A DNA stretch of 64,000 nucleotides, taken from the NCBI RefSeq assembly GCF_003664255.1, contig NZ_RCCV01000002.1:374501-438500 (forward strand), in the 5' to 3' direction. Positions within the stretch are counted from its first letter, which is position 1. The number at the start of each line of letters is the position of its first letter. A program made the translations under genes and the position numbers. Shown piece after piece: positions 7,042 to 15,971 of this stretch. The notes beneath the pieces are model-generated. The model was not told where the DNA came from, ran no database searches, and worked only from the letters and a program-made list of their open reading frames with translations. Origin of the DNA: Micromonospora sp. M71_S20 (GTDB taxonomy: Bacteria > Actinomycetota > Actinomycetes > Mycobacteriales > Micromonosporaceae).

Positions 7042-8535
7042 GTGACGCTGCGGTATGTGACCGGTTCCGCTGACCCGCCCGGCGAGCGCGTCCCGCCGGT
7101 GCGCGAGGCGGTGGGCGGGCCGGATCGCACGGGCCGGCTGATCTGGATCGCGCCGACACTGGCCACCCTGGCCGTCGTGCTGACCGGGATCGACCACGCG
7201 CAGCCGTGGCGCGACGAGTTGGCCACCTGGAGCGCGGCGAGCAGGTCGCCCGGGGAGCTCGTCCGCCTCGCCGGCACCATCGACGCCGCCACCAGCCCCT
7301 ACTACCTGTTCATGCACGCCTGGGTGGCCGTCCTCGGCGACTCGGTGACCGCGCTGCGGCTGCCCGCCGCACTGGCCATGGCCGCCACGTCCGGGCTGAC
7401 CGCGCTCCTCGGGCAGCGCCTGCTCGGTGCCCGGGCCGGGCTGCTCGCCGGGCTGCTCCTCGCGGTGCTCCCGGGCACCTCGCGGTACGGCCAGGAGGCC
7501 CGCCCGTACGCGCTGGCCACCTTCCTGGCGGTGCTGGCGACCCTGCTGCTGGTCGAGGCGACGGCCCGGCCCCGGTGGGCGCGCTGGGCCGGGTACGCCG
7601 CCGCCGTGGCCGCGCTCGGGCTCACCCACCTGGTCGCGCTCACCCTGCTCGCCGCGCACGCGGTGGCGGTGCTCGCCGGCCGCCGTACGGGGCCGCCGAA
7701 CCGCCCGTTGCGCTGGGCGCTCGCCCTGCTGCCCACCGTGCTGCTGCTGGCACCGCTGGTGCTGCTCGCCAGGGAACAGCGTTCCCGACAGCTCGGCTGG
7801 GTGGCGACCGCCCGTCCCGACGACCTGGCCGCCCTCGCGGGCGGGGTGGCGCAGAGCGGCGTGGTGGGCGGGGTGCTGGTGGGCCTCGCGGCGCTCGGCG
7901 CGGCACGGCTGGGCCGGCGCGCCCTGCTGCCCGGGCTCGCCGTGCTGCTGCCCGTGCTGCTGCTCTTCGCCGCGGGGCTGGTCGTACCGCTCTGGGTGCC
8001 CCGGTACCTCGTCTTCGTGGTGCCCTTCGGCTGCCTGCTCGCCGGGGCGGCGCTGGCGACGGTGCCACTGCCGCCCGCGCTGGCCGTCGTCGCTCTGACC
8101 GGGCTCCTCGGGCTGCCCGACCAGGCGGCGCTGCGGCGTACCCACGAGTGGCCGCGCAGCGCGACGGTGGACTACCGGGGCGCGGCCCGGATCGTCGCCG
8201 ACGGTCAGCGGCCGGGCGACGCGGTCGTCTACTCCCCCCGCCAGAGCTGGCTCTTCCTCGACCTGGGTCTCGCGTACCACCTGGGCGACCGTCGGCCCCG
8301 CGACGTGCTGGTGACGGAGGACCAGGCACGCCGGGGCGACCTGTGGGCCGCCGAGTGCGCCCGCCCGGCCGGGTGCCTGGCCGGCGCGGAGCGGGTCTGG
8401 CTGGTCGTGGCCGGTCGCCGCGACGACCCGCTGGCCGCCGTCGCCGGCCCCAAGGGCGACGCGCTGCGCGCCGACTACACCGTCGTACGGGTCTGGCCGC
8501 GCCCCGGACTGACCGTCGCCCTGCTCACCCGCTGA
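7042..8535 (+). CDS. GT-C-type membrane glycosyltransferase (mannosyltransferase-like)
   Basis: About 497 aa with ten or more hydrophobic helices. The first extracellular loop contains the acidic pair WRDELATW, as in GT-C transferases of the PMT/ArnT type that use polyprenyl-phosphate sugars, and SRYGQEARPYAL matches the conserved R-x-x-x-x-RPY-hydrophobic motif of this family. The C-terminal 150 aa form a soluble outward-facing domain. The donor and acceptor cannot be told; a cell-wall or protein glycosylation role at the membrane is likely. The start is GTG 7042, with another GTG at 7057. It stands alone between divergent and convergent neighbours. Confidence 0.75.
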   Translation: MTLRYVTGSADPPGERVPPVREAVGGPDRTGRLIWIAPTLATLAVVLTGIDHAQPWRDELATWSAASRSPGELVRLAGTIDAATSPYYLFMHAWVAVLGDSVTALRLPAALAMAATSGLTALLGQRLLGARAGLLAGLLLAVLPGTSRYGQEARPYALATFLAVLATLLLVEATARPRWARWAGYAAAVAALGLTHLVALTLLAAHAVAVLAGRRTGPPNRPLRWALALLPTVLLLAPLVLLAREQRSRQLGWVATARPDDLAALAGGVAQSGVVGGVLVGLAALGAARLGRRALLPGLAVLLPVLLLFAAGLVVPLWVPRYLVFVVPFGCLLAGAALATVPLPPALAVVALTGLLGLPDQAALRRTHEWPRSATVDYRGAARIVADGQRPGDAVVYSPRQSWLFLDLGLAYHLGDRRPRDVLVTEDQARRGDLWAAECARPAGCLAGAERVWLVVAGRRDDPLAAVAGPKGDALRADYTVVRVWPRPGLTVALLTR

Positions 8536-8698
8536 CCCACACCCCGCCGGTGGCGCAGGCTCTGGCTCCCCTTCCCGGCTCGATCGTTGGACGGTGAGCC
8601 GGTGTCGCGGGCGCTCCCAGGCCGGTTTCCCAGCAACTGATCATGGCGGCAGCGGCGACGGCGGCGACGGCGCGCACCAGCGGCAGCGGTGCCCCGGG

Positions 8699-10294
8699 TC
8701 AGCCGGCGGGGCGGCCCTCAGGGGCGTTGCGCACCAGCGGGACGACGAGCGTCGCCTCGGTGCCGCCCTTCGCGCCGTCGCGCAGCTCGATGGTGCCGCG
8801 CAGCTCGCCGGTGACCAGCGCCCGGACGATCTGCAGCCCGAGGTTGCCGCCCCGCTCGGCGTCGAAGTCCGGCGGCAGCCCGCGCCCGTTGTCGGTGACC
8901 GAGACGTGCAGCATCTTGCGGAACCGGTGCGCCGACAACACCACCTCCGGGGCGGGCCGGGCGGGTGGCTCGGCCGCGGCCTGCGTATCCGGGGCGGGGG
9001 TTCCGGGCCCGGCCGGGCCGGCGGGAGTCTCGGCGGGCGGCGGGAAGCCGTGCTCGACGGCGTTGAGCAGCAGCTCGTTGAGCACCATCACCAGCGACGT
9101 GGCGACCTCGGCGGGAAGTACGCCGAAGCTGCCCTCGCGCCGCATGCCGACCGTGGCCTCCGTCGCGGCCACCTCCGTCGCGGCGCTGGCCACCCGGTCG
9201 ACGATGCCGTCGAACTCGACCGCCTCGTCGCTGGACATGGAGAGGGTCTCGTGCACCAGCGCGATGGAGGCGACCCGGCGTACCGACTCCTCCAGGGCGA
9301 CGCGGGCCTCCGGCATGGACACCCGGCGGGCCTGGAGCCGCAGCAGGGCGGCGACGGTCTGGAGGTTGTTCTTCACCCGGTGGTGGATCTCCCGGATGGT
9401 GGCGTCCTTGGTGATCAGGGCGCGGTCGCGGCGGCGCACCTCGGTGATGTCGCGGACCAGCACCAGCGCGCCGATCGGCACCCCGGCGGGCATCAGCGGC
9501 AGCGCCCGGGTGAGCATCGTCGCGCCGCGCGCGTCGATCTCCCGGCGGGGCGGCGCCTCGCCGCGCAGCGCGGCGAGGATGCCGTTCGCCGCGTCCGTGC
9601 CCTCCAGCGGGTCGCCCGCCAGCCGGCGGTGCAGCGCCGCCAGGTCCTCGCCCACCAGGTGGGAGGCGTAGCCCAACCGCCGGTACGCCGACTGCGCGTT
9701 CGGGCTCGCGTAGGTGACCTTGCCGCCGGCGTCGAGCCGGACCAGCCCGTCGCCGACGCGCGGGGCCGACGTGGTCTCCCCGGGATGCCGCGGCGGTGGG
9801 AAGGTCCCGTCGGCGATCATCTGGGCCAGGTCGTCGGCGGTGGTGAGGTAGTTCAGCTCCAGTTGGCTCGGGGTGCGCGCGGTGGAGAGGTTGGTGTCCC
9901 GCCCCACCACGGCGATCACCTCGCCGGCCTCCCCGTCGGTGGTGCGCAGCCGGACCGGGATCGCCTCGTGCCGGGCGGGCACGTCGCCGTACCAGACCGG
10001 GTCGCCCTCCCGCCAGATCCGGCCCTGCCGGTGGGCCACCTCCAGGTGCGCCACCTCGGGCCCGCCGACGATCCGTCCCACCTGGTCGTCCAGGTACGCG
10101 GTGGGCGCGGTCGTCGGCCGGACCTGGGCGACGCAGAGGAACGCCCCGTCACCGTCCACGGGCACCCAGAGCAGCAGGTCGGCGAAAGACAGATCGGACA
10201 GCAACTGCCAGTCGCCGGCGATCCGGTGCAGGTGGTCGATATCGGCCGGACGGAGGCGGGTGTGCTCCTCGGCGAGGTTGCGCAGCGTGGACAC
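8699..10294 (-). CDS. pdtaS: PdtaS-type sensor histidine kinase (GAF-PAS-HisKA_2-HATPase)
   Basis: A 531-aa soluble kinase. Residues 1-150 form the GAF_PdtaS sensor, 170-285 a PAS domain, and EIHHRVKNNLQTVAALLRLQ carries the HisKA_2 phospho-histidine (HHRVKNNLQ). The ATPase domain has an N-box MVLNELLLNAVEHGF and a G-box DNGRGLPPDF, separated by a Pro/Ala-rich insert of about 30 residues. In mycobacteria PdtaS works with the antiterminator-type regulator PdtaR; no such gene is in this window, which is normal for the family. GTG start. A SIS-domain gene lies 25 bases upstream on the same strand and may be cotranscribed. Confidence 0.9.
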   Translation of the reverse strand: MSTLRNLAEEHTRLRPADIDHLHRIAGDWQLLSDLSFADLLLWVPVDGDGAFLCVAQVRPTTAPTAYLDDQVGRIVGGPEVAHLEVAHRQGRIWREGDPVWYGDVPARHEAIPVRLRTTDGEAGEVIAVVGRDTNLSTARTPSQLELNYLTTADDLAQMIADGTFPPPRHPGETTSAPRVGDGLVRLDAGGKVTYASPNAQSAYRRLGYASHLVGEDLAALHRRLAGDPLEGTDAANGILAALRGEAPPRREIDARGATMLTRALPLMPAGVPIGALVLVRDITEVRRRDRALITKDATIREIHHRVKNNLQTVAALLRLQARRVSMPEARVALEESVRRVASIALVHETLSMSSDEAVEFDGIVDRVASAATEVAATEATVGMRREGSFGVLPAEVATSLVMVLNELLLNAVEHGFPPPAETPAGPAGPGTPAPDTQAAAEPPARPAPEVVLSAHRFRKMLHVSVTDNGRGLPPDFDAERGGNLGLQIVRALVTGELRGTIELRDGAKGGTEATLVVPLVRNAPEGRPAG

Positions 10295-10319
10295 GTCGAC
10301 CAGCGTGCCACGACGGGCG

Positions 10320-11372
10320 TCACATCGTCGCGGTGACCTTCTTCAGCCCGCGCGGCGCGTCCGGGTCCTCGCCCCGGGCGAGCGCCAGCGCCAGCGCCAG
10401 GCGCTGCAACGGCAGGATGTCCAACAGCGGCGCGTACCGCTCGTCGACCTCGGGGACGGCCATCCGGGTGGCGCCCTCGACGTCGGCGGAGCCGACCACC
10501 ACCACGTCGGCGCGGCGCTCGCCGAGGCGGGGCAGCACCTCGCCCATCGACCGGCCGCCCGGCCCGGAGCCGACCACGGCGAGCACCGGCACGTCCGGGT
10601 CGGTCATGGCGAGAGGGCCGTGCAGCAGGTCTGCGCCGGAGAACGCGAGCGCCGGCAGGTAGGAGGTCTCCATCAGCTTCAGCGCGGCCTCGCGGGCGGT
10701 CGGGTACGCGTACCCGCGACCGGTGGTGACGAGCTGGCCGGCGAACCGGTAGCGGGGCGCGAGCTGGCTTGGGGTGGGGTCTTCCAGGGTGCGCGCGGCC
10801 AGCTCGGGCAGGGCGGCGAGCGCCTCGCGTTCGGCGGCGGGCAGCGCGCCGTCGCCGGCCCGGATGCCCTCGACGAGCATCAGCAGGGCGAGCAGCTCGG
10901 CGGTGTAGGTCTTGGTGGCGGCCACCGCGCGCTCGTGCCCGGCGGCGATGTCGACGCTGAGCTCGGCGACGCCGGTCAGCCGGGAGTCGGGCGCGTTGGT
11001 GACCGCGAGGGTCAGCGCGCCGGAGGCGCGGGCGGTCCGCAGCACCTCGGCGAGGTCGGGCGAGCCGCCGCTCTGGCTGACGCCGACGACCAGCGCGTCG
11101 GAGAGGTCCGGCCGGGCGCCGTAGAGGGTGACGACGCTGGGCGAGGCGAGGCCGGCCGGCAGGCCGAGGCGGATCTCGGTCAGGTACGCCCCGTAGAGGG
11201 CCGCGTGGTCGGAGGTGCCCCGGGCGGTGAAGACCACGTGCCGCGGGCGGCGTTCCGCGATGACCGCCGCCACCCGGGCGATCGCCCCGGCGTGCTCGGC
11301 GGAGAGCAGCCGCTCGTAGCCCGCCGGCTGCTCGTCGATGTCGGCCGCCATGCCAGCCCCTGCACGCGTCAC
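10320..11372 (-). CDS. SIS-domain sugar isomerase/deaminase-like protein
   Basis: A 350-aa protein with two SIS (sugar isomerase) domains. The first has VVFTARGTSDHAALYGAYL and VVGVSQSGGSPDLAEVL, the phosphosugar-binding GTSxxA and SQSG motifs of the GlmS isomerase half; ATKTYTAELLALL corresponds to the GlmS T-K-x-x-T region, and AREAALKLMETSY to the conserved E-x-A-LKxKE loop. There is no glutaminase domain, so it is a lone isomerase-type protein like AgaS or a GlmS homologue that may act on amino-sugar phosphates. The GTG at 11372 has GGGAGGAG at good spacing. It is divergent from the TPR gene. Confidence 0.85.
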   Translation of the reverse strand: MTRAGAGMAADIDEQPAGYERLLSAEHAGAIARVAAVIAERRPRHVVFTARGTSDHAALYGAYLTEIRLGLPAGLASPSVVTLYGARPDLSDALVVGVSQSGGSPDLAEVLRTARASGALTLAVTNAPDSRLTGVAELSVDIAAGHERAVAATKTYTAELLALLMLVEGIRAGDGALPAAEREALAALPELAARTLEDPTPSQLAPRYRFAGQLVTTGRGYAYPTAREAALKLMETSYLPALAFSGADLLHGPLAMTDPDVPVLAVVGSGPGGRSMGEVLPRLGERRADVVVVGSADVEGATRMAVPEVDERYAPLLDILPLQRLALALALARGEDPDAPRGLKKVTATM

Positions 11373-11536
11373 GGAAACTCCTCCCACTGCGCGATTGCCG
11401 CGCGTTTCCTGCTCAGTCTTGCACGTTTGAGTCGTCCCGAGCAATTGAACGAGCAGTAGTGCGCAGATGATCACCATCTCGGCGCAACATCACCTAGGCT
11501 TGCCCGACCCCACCGACCGACCAGCGAGAGGACGAC

Positions 11537-13348
11537 GTGCCCGAGGACGACCGGTCGCTGTCCGCGGCGGAGGAACTTGCCCTGGCCCGTCTCGCCATGG
11601 ACGACGGCGACCTGGCACACGCGGCCGGTCACGTCGCCGCCGCGCTGGCCCAGGCCCCGACCCTGCCCGAGGTGCACGAGACCCTCGCCCGGCTCGCCGC
11701 CGCCGACGGGGCGGGCGGCGTCGACCTCTTCCCGCTCCAGGGCCACGCCTTCGTCGGCGCCGTCGTGGCCCGCGCGCACCTGCTCGCCGCCGTCGGCCGG
11801 CCCGCCGAAGGGCTGGACCTGCTGGTCGCGGCGACCGGCCACGCGCCGGGGACGGACTGGGCCGGGGTGCCGTGGGTGACCACCCCGGAACTCGCCGAGC
11901 GCCTCGAACCGGACCGGGCCGCCCGGATCCTGATGCAGGTCTGCGCCGCCGTGGCCGACCCGGTGCCCCGGACCGGCCGGGCCGCCCTGTCCCCCTACCT
12001 GGCGCTGGCCCGCAACGCGGTCACCGTCCACCCCGAGCACGGCCTGCTGCTGGGCGCGGCGTCCGCGCTGGCCCGGCGGCTCGGCGAGGTCGACCTGGCA
12101 ATCCGCTGGGCCGCCCGGGGCGTACGCGCGGAGCCGTCGAAGATCGGCGAGGTGTGGCTCGGGTACGCGTACCGCAGCGCCGGGCGCACCCGGGAGGCGC
12201 TGGCGGCACTCGGGCGCGCCGTCGCGCACGACCCCGACGACCTCACCGTCTACGCCGACATCGCCGGCACGCTCGCCGACAACGGGCGGCTCGACGAGGC
12301 GCTCGACTGGATAGACCGGGCGCTGGCCCGGGACCCCTCCTTCGAGTGCGCCGTGCACACCGCGCACCGCCTGCGGCACCAGCGCGACGGCGACGTGGCG
12401 CACCTGGTCGCGCTCGCCGACTTCGTCCGGGACCATCCCGACGACACGCACGAGCACGGCGACCTGGCCGAGAGCTGCCGGGGCCGGCCCTGGCTGGGGC
12501 AGGTCACCCCGGCGACCGGGCCGGTGGTGGACGCGCTGCGCCAGGCCGTCACCGACGAGCGCGTCGGCCTCGGCGCCGTACGGCTGGACTCGCCCGCGCC
12601 GCCCAGCGCGCTGCGTACCGCCGCGACGGCCGCCCCCGGGCTGCGCATCGAGGTGGCCGGCGTGCCCGACCCGGACCCGCGCGAGCCCCGGCGGGCGACC
12701 GCCCGGCAGCTCTGGCGCCACGACGGGACGACGGTCGTGCCCGCCGTGCCGGCGCCCTCGGCGGAGGCGGCGGCGCGGCTGCGGCAGCTCGCCCACCCGG
12801 CGTGGCCGCACCCGCCGGCGGCGTACGACGCGGCGGTGGGCCTGGCCACCCTGGAACTGGCCGACCTGCTCGGCCTGCTGGCGCACCCGCCGGAGGCGCC
12901 GCCGACCGCGCTGGGCCGGGTGCTCGGGCAGGACCCCTCGCTCTGGGTGCGCTGCGTCCAGGTGTGGGCGTGCCTGGGCCTGCTGCACCACCGCACCGAC
13001 GAGCCGTGGGCGGAGTCGACCCGGCGCCGGGTCCTGCTGGACCTCGTCTGGGGGGTCGAGGACTGGGTCACCGAGGCGGCCCTGTTCGCCCTGGTCACCG
13101 CCGCCTGGGTCGACCCGGCGGTACGCCCCGACGTGGCCCGGGTGGTGAGCGAGCGGTTGACCGACGTGGCGGCGGTCGCCCGGACCCGCCCGGTGCCGAT
13201 CGCGCCGTCGCTGGCGCACCTGTCCCTGGCGAGCCCGGCCCTGGACCCGGAGACGGCGGCCCTGGCCACCGCGCTGACGGCCACCGCCCCGGTCCCCCGG
13301 CCGCGCCCCCGCCTGCGCCGCCTCTGGGAGCGCCTCAGGCGCCGGTGA
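11537..13348 (+). CDS. Tetratricopeptide-repeat protein
   Basis: A 603-aa soluble protein rich in alanine, leucine and arginine, without signal peptide or membrane helix. The middle (about 160-280) carries tandem 34-residue helical repeats with TPR signatures such as AWLGYAYRSAGRTREALAALGRAV and the following ADNGRLDEALDWIDRALARDP. The C-terminal half is alpha-helical but has no family I recognise. TPR scaffolds mediate protein contacts; no partner is visible. It converges with the GNAT gene at 13376, and the two gene ends carry a duplicated palindrome. Confidence 0.75.
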   Translation: MPEDDRSLSAAEELALARLAMDDGDLAHAAGHVAAALAQAPTLPEVHETLARLAAADGAGGVDLFPLQGHAFVGAVVARAHLLAAVGRPAEGLDLLVAATGHAPGTDWAGVPWVTTPELAERLEPDRAARILMQVCAAVADPVPRTGRAALSPYLALARNAVTVHPEHGLLLGAASALARRLGEVDLAIRWAARGVRAEPSKIGEVWLGYAYRSAGRTREALAALGRAVAHDPDDLTVYADIAGTLADNGRLDEALDWIDRALARDPSFECAVHTAHRLRHQRDGDVAHLVALADFVRDHPDDTHEHGDLAESCRGRPWLGQVTPATGPVVDALRQAVTDERVGLGAVRLDSPAPPSALRTAATAAPGLRIEVAGVPDPDPREPRRATARQLWRHDGTTVVPAVPAPSAEAAARLRQLAHPAWPHPPAAYDAAVGLATLELADLLGLLAHPPEAPPTALGRVLGQDPSLWVRCVQVWACLGLLHHRTDEPWAESTRRRVLLDLVWGVEDWVTEAALFALVTAAWVDPAVRPDVARVVSERLTDVAAVARTRPVPIAPSLAHLSLASPALDPETAALATALTATAPVPRPRPRLRRLWERLRRR

Positions 13349-13387
13349 ACCGTCGTCGCCGGCGGTTGCGGCGCCTCAGGCGCCGGT
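13330..13387. repeat. Duplicated 17-bp palindromic word at a convergent gene junction
   Basis: The word GCGCCTCAGGCGCCGGT occurs exactly twice (13330-13346 and 13371-13387), at the two converging gene ends. GGCGCC-TCA-GGCGCC inside it is a hairpin, so it may work as a bidirectional terminator. Confidence 0.6.
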
Positions 13388-13885
13388 CAGTTCCAGCCGG
13401 AGGCCGAGCAGTCGCACCCCGTCCAGGGGCTCCCAGTCCAGCTCGGGCGTCCGTACGAAGCCGCGACGTCGGTAGAGCCGCTGGGCGGAGTCGGCGAAGC
13501 CGCTGCGGACGCAGATGACCACGGCGGAACAGCCCAGCTCGGTCGCCCGCGACACGCAGGCCTCGACCAGCGCCGCGCCGACGCCCCGCCCCTGCGCGGC
13601 CGGGTCCACCGCCAGCATCCGGAACTCCGCCTCACCCGCCCGGGACAGCTCGGCGTAGCGGGTGCCGGGCAGGACGAAGGTCACCGAGCCGAGCAGCTCG
13701 TCGGTGGCGTCGTCGACGGCGACGAGCACCTCGCCGTCCCGGGCCCGGGACGCCACGTCGGCGAGCACGGCGGCGTAGCCGTGTTCGTCCTTGAGCTGGC
13801 CGTCCGCCTCGTACGCGGCGACCGTCAGCCGGGCCACCGCCGCGAAGTCGGCCGGCCCGGCCCGGCGGACCGAGAGGCCGGTCAA
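13376..13885 (-). CDS. GNAT N-acetyltransferase
   Basis: A 169-aa single-domain GNAT. FRMLAVDPAAQGRGVGAALVEACV holds the acetyl-CoA motif Q-G-R-G-V-G-A at about 97-103, preceded by the beta-4 strand and followed by the late C-terminal strands. The substrate is unknown. It probably begins at TTG 13885, which overlaps the stop of the biotinyl carrier gene (TTGA), so the two are translationally coupled. That link to a biotinyl domain protein is odd and functionally unexplained. Confidence 0.85.
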   Translation of the reverse strand: MTGLSVRRAGPADFAAVARLTVAAYEADGQLKDEHGYAAVLADVASRARDGEVLVAVDDATDELLGSVTFVLPGTRYAELSRAGEAEFRMLAVDPAAQGRGVGAALVEACVSRATELGCSAVVICVRSGFADSAQRLYRRRGFVRTPELDWEPLDGVRLLGLRLELTGA

Positions 13886-14097
13886 TCGATCACCGCGATC
13901 AGGTCACCGTCCTGCACGACGTCGCCCTCGTTGACCGCGAGCTGCTTGACGACACCGTCGGACTCGGCCACGACCGGGATCTCCATCTTCATCGACTCCA
14001 GGATCACCAGCGTGTCCCCCTCGGACACGGTGTCCCCGGCCGACGCGACGACCTTCCAGACGTTCGCCACCATCTCGGCGCGGATCTCCTCGGCCAT
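13882..14097 (-). CDS. Small biotinyl/lipoyl carrier protein
   Basis: A 71-aa stand-alone biotinyl domain: beta strands flank ILESMKMEIPV, the E-S-M-K-M-E motif whose lysine (about K37) is biotinylated. A protein consisting of the domain alone could serve as carrier for an acyl-CoA carboxylase encoded elsewhere; no carboxylase subunit is in the window. AGGGAGGG precedes ATG 14097. Its stop overlaps the start of the GNAT gene. Confidence 0.9.
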   Translation of the reverse strand: MAEEIRAEMVANVWKVVASAGDTVSEGDTLVILESMKMEIPVVAESDGVVKQLAVNEGDVVQDGDLIAVID

Positions 14098-14424
14098 CTT
14101 CAGGGCCCTCCCTCTCGCGGTTGCCTGCCGACGTATCCAATCATGCGGGCGACCTCCGGCGGGCGTGGAGCGGCCCGGGCCGGGTGATGATCGACTCCGG
14201 TCCGGGCCCGCCCCGGCGCCCCGGCCGGTGGCGGATCCGGCGGGGCGGGTGGCGGTCCTCCGGCGTGTCGCGCGGCGTGGCGTACGGCGGCGGCCCCGGC
14301 GGACGACGGCGGGTGCCGGCCGCACTAGCATCAGCGGGTCGGACCCCGGCGCCGGGAGGACCGGTGCGTGCACCGGCGCCGAGATCGCGCGCAGGCGGGA
14401 TCCGACCATCACGAGGAGGTCACC
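14098..14424. other. Intergenic region between the carrier protein and bL37
   Basis: A divergent spacer of 327 bases; I see no further gene. CACTAGCAT near 14325 resembles a -10 element for the bL37 gene, without a convincing -35. Confidence 0.35.
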
Positions 14425-14499
14425 ATGGCGAAGAAGGCCCGCAAGAAGAAGGCCCGCAAGAAGAGCGGCGCGAACCACGGCAAGCGCCCCAACTCCTGA
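14425..14499 (+). CDS. Ribosomal protein bL37 (24 aa)
   Basis: A 24-residue highly basic protein beginning MAKKARKKKARKK and ending NHGKRPNS, preceded by a strong GAGGAGGT ribosome site at 14412-14420. The ending ANHGKRPN is the signature of bL37, a tiny large-subunit protein found in mycobacterial ribosome structures and conserved in actinobacteria. The Lys/Arg-rich start contains a nearly exact internal repeat (AAGAAGGCCCGCAAG twice). Two hairpins follow. It is short enough to be missed by automatic gene callers. Confidence 0.85.
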   Translation: MAKKARKKKARKKSGANHGKRPNS

Positions 14500-14504
14500 C
14501 CGGC

Positions 14505-14526
14505 GGCCGGGCCCCACGGCCCGGCC
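14505..14526 (+). terminator. First hairpin after bL37
   Basis: Perfect 9-bp inverted repeat (GGCCGGGCC / GGCCCGGCC) with a four-base loop, six bases after the stop. Confidence 0.6.
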
Positions 14527-14543
14527 TCGACCAGTCAGCGCGG

Positions 14544-14584
14544 ACGCCGGTGGCCCGGGTCGTCACGACCCGGGCCACCGGCGT
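14544..14584 (+). terminator. Strong terminator between bL37 and rsrA
   Basis: A 20-bp perfect inverted repeat (14544-14563, 14565-14584) followed by TTT on the plus side. It lies between convergent genes and may serve both. Confidence 0.8.
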
Positions 14585-14635
14585 TTGATGTCTGCGGGGG
14601 CAACCGACCCGGTCGGCTGCCGCATCCGTCCGACC

Positions 14636-14923
14636 TCAGTCGGCCAGCTCCTTCGATTCGGTGCTCTCGAAGACGACCAGCTCGGTGAGGCGCAGCCGCA
14701 GCCGCTCCCGCAGCTGGTCGGGCGCGGTCTCGTTGCCGCAGCAGCGGGCGACCAGCGCCCGCACCTCCTGCTCGATGCCGTACTCGCGCAGGCACGGCCC
14801 ACACTCGTCGAGGTGGTGCCGGATCAGCGTGCGCCGCTCCTCGGCGCACTCCAGATCCAGGTAGAGGTAGACCTCCGCGATGACCTCGCGGCAATCCGTC
14901 TCGTGCGGATCTCCACAGCTCAT
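14636..14923 (-). CDS. rsrA: Zinc-binding anti-sigma factor RsrA
   Basis: A 95-aa ZAS-family protein. C11, H37, C41 and C44 (H-x3-C-x2-C) stand at the same positions as the zinc and redox-switch residues of Streptomyces RsrA. It binds SigR when reduced and releases it when disulfide stress oxidises the zinc site. The ATG follows the sigR stop by one base, and its ribosome site lies inside the last codons of sigR, so the pair is translated together in balanced amounts. Confidence 0.95.
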   Translation of the reverse strand: MSCGDPHETDCREVIAEVYLYLDLECAEERRTLIRHHLDECGPCLREYGIEQEVRALVARCCGNETAPDQLRERLRLRLTELVVFESTESKELAD

Positions 14924-14924
14924 G

Positions 14925-15542
14925 TCAGACCTCCCGGCCGGCGGAAGCGGTCGAGCCCTTCTTCGACGCCGCGGCGCTGAAGCCCCGCTCGGCGGCGTAC
15001 TGCTCGAGCAGCTTGCGCAGATTACGTCGGCCGCGGTGCAGACGCGACATGACCGTGCCGATCGGCGTGCCCATGATGTCGGCGACCTCCTTGTAGGAGA
15101 AGCCCTCGACGTCGGTGAGGTAGACGGCCAGGCGGAACTCCTCCGGCAGTTGCTGGAGGGCCTCCTTGACGTCGCTGTCCGGCAGCCGGTCCAGCGCCTC
15201 GGTCTCGGCCGAGCGCAGCCCGCTGGAGGTGTGCGACTCGGCCTCGGCGAGCTGCCAGTCGGTGATCTCGTCGGTCGGCGCCTGGATGGGCTGGCGCTGC
15301 CGCTTGCGGTAGGAGTTGATGTAGGTGTTGGTCAGGATCCGGTAGAGCCAGGCCTTCAGGTTCGTGCCCTGCTCGAACTGGTGGAAGGCGGCGTACGCCT
15401 TCAGGTAGGTCTCCTGGACCAGGTCCTCGGCATCCGCCGGGTTGCGGGTCATCCGCAGCCCGGCAGCGTAGAGCTGATCGACGAATGGCATCGCGTCCCG
15501 CTCGAAGCGGGCCCTGCGCTCGTCCGTCTTCTCGGTGGTCAA
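14925..15542 (-). CDS. sigR: Disulfide-stress ECF sigma factor SigR (SigH)
   Basis: An ECF sigma factor of about 205 aa: region 2 ([22 protein letters not shown], then [13 protein letters not shown]) binds core polymerase and the -10, and region 4 ([39 protein letters not shown]) the -35. It activates thiol-redox genes such as thioredoxin and mycothiol pathway genes. TTG 15542 has GAGGGG at eight bases; GTG 15548 is the other choice. The reading frame stays open far upstream, and a GTG at 15749 with its own strong ribosome site would add 69 residues, recalling the longer SigR-prime isoform of S. coelicolor. Confidence 0.92.
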   Translation of the reverse strand: MTTEKTDERRARFERDAMPFVDQLYAAGLRMTRNPADAEDLVQETYLKAYAAFHQFEQGTNLKAWLYRILTNTYINSYRKRQRQPIQAPTDEITDWQLAEAESHTSSGLRSAETEALDRLPDSDVKEALQQLPEEFRLAVYLTDVEGFSYKEVADIMGTPIGTVMSRLHRGRRNLRKLLEQYAAERGFSAAASKKGSTASAGREV

Positions 15543-15748
15543 CCGCACATCCCCTCGCGTCGGATGCTGTCCCGCCGAGGATACGCGTACGGACGTGCCC
15601 GCAGATTCACTTCCGGCGGGTGTGCTCGTACTCACCGCGGCCGGGCCGACCGGCGGCACCACCGCGGGCCAGTCCGGGCCGCCCAGCAGCCGTCGCAGCT
15701 GCCGTGCTCCCCGCTCGTCCCGTTCCCGGACCCGCGTCTCGGTCGGCA

Positions 15749-15816
15749 CCGGTCTCCCCCCTCGCCAGAAATGTCGTCCCGGGGGGTGCAACGCCCCCAA
15801 CGGGGCGGGACATTCC
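15749..15816 (-). promoter_or_regulatory. SigR-type autoregulatory promoter and upstream start of a long SigR isoform
   Basis: On the minus strand CGGAAT (15811-15816) is followed, 19 bases after GGAAT, by GTTG (GTT at 15792-15790), matching GGAAT-N18/19-GTT of SigR/SigH promoters. About 30 bases beyond the predicted transcription start stand GAGGGGGGAG and then GTG 15749, in frame with sigR. Confidence 0.6.
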
Positions 15817-15971
15817 GCTGACCTCCCCGTTCCTGGTCCCGGCGCCGGCGCGGGCCGACGCTGGGACCAGGAAGGGCCTGGGAGGACCGGCGCCGCCCGC
15901 CCGAACCGGGCGTCCGGCGCCATCCGATGCAACGACCCGCCGCGGCAGGCGGACACGGCCCGCCGCGCGCC

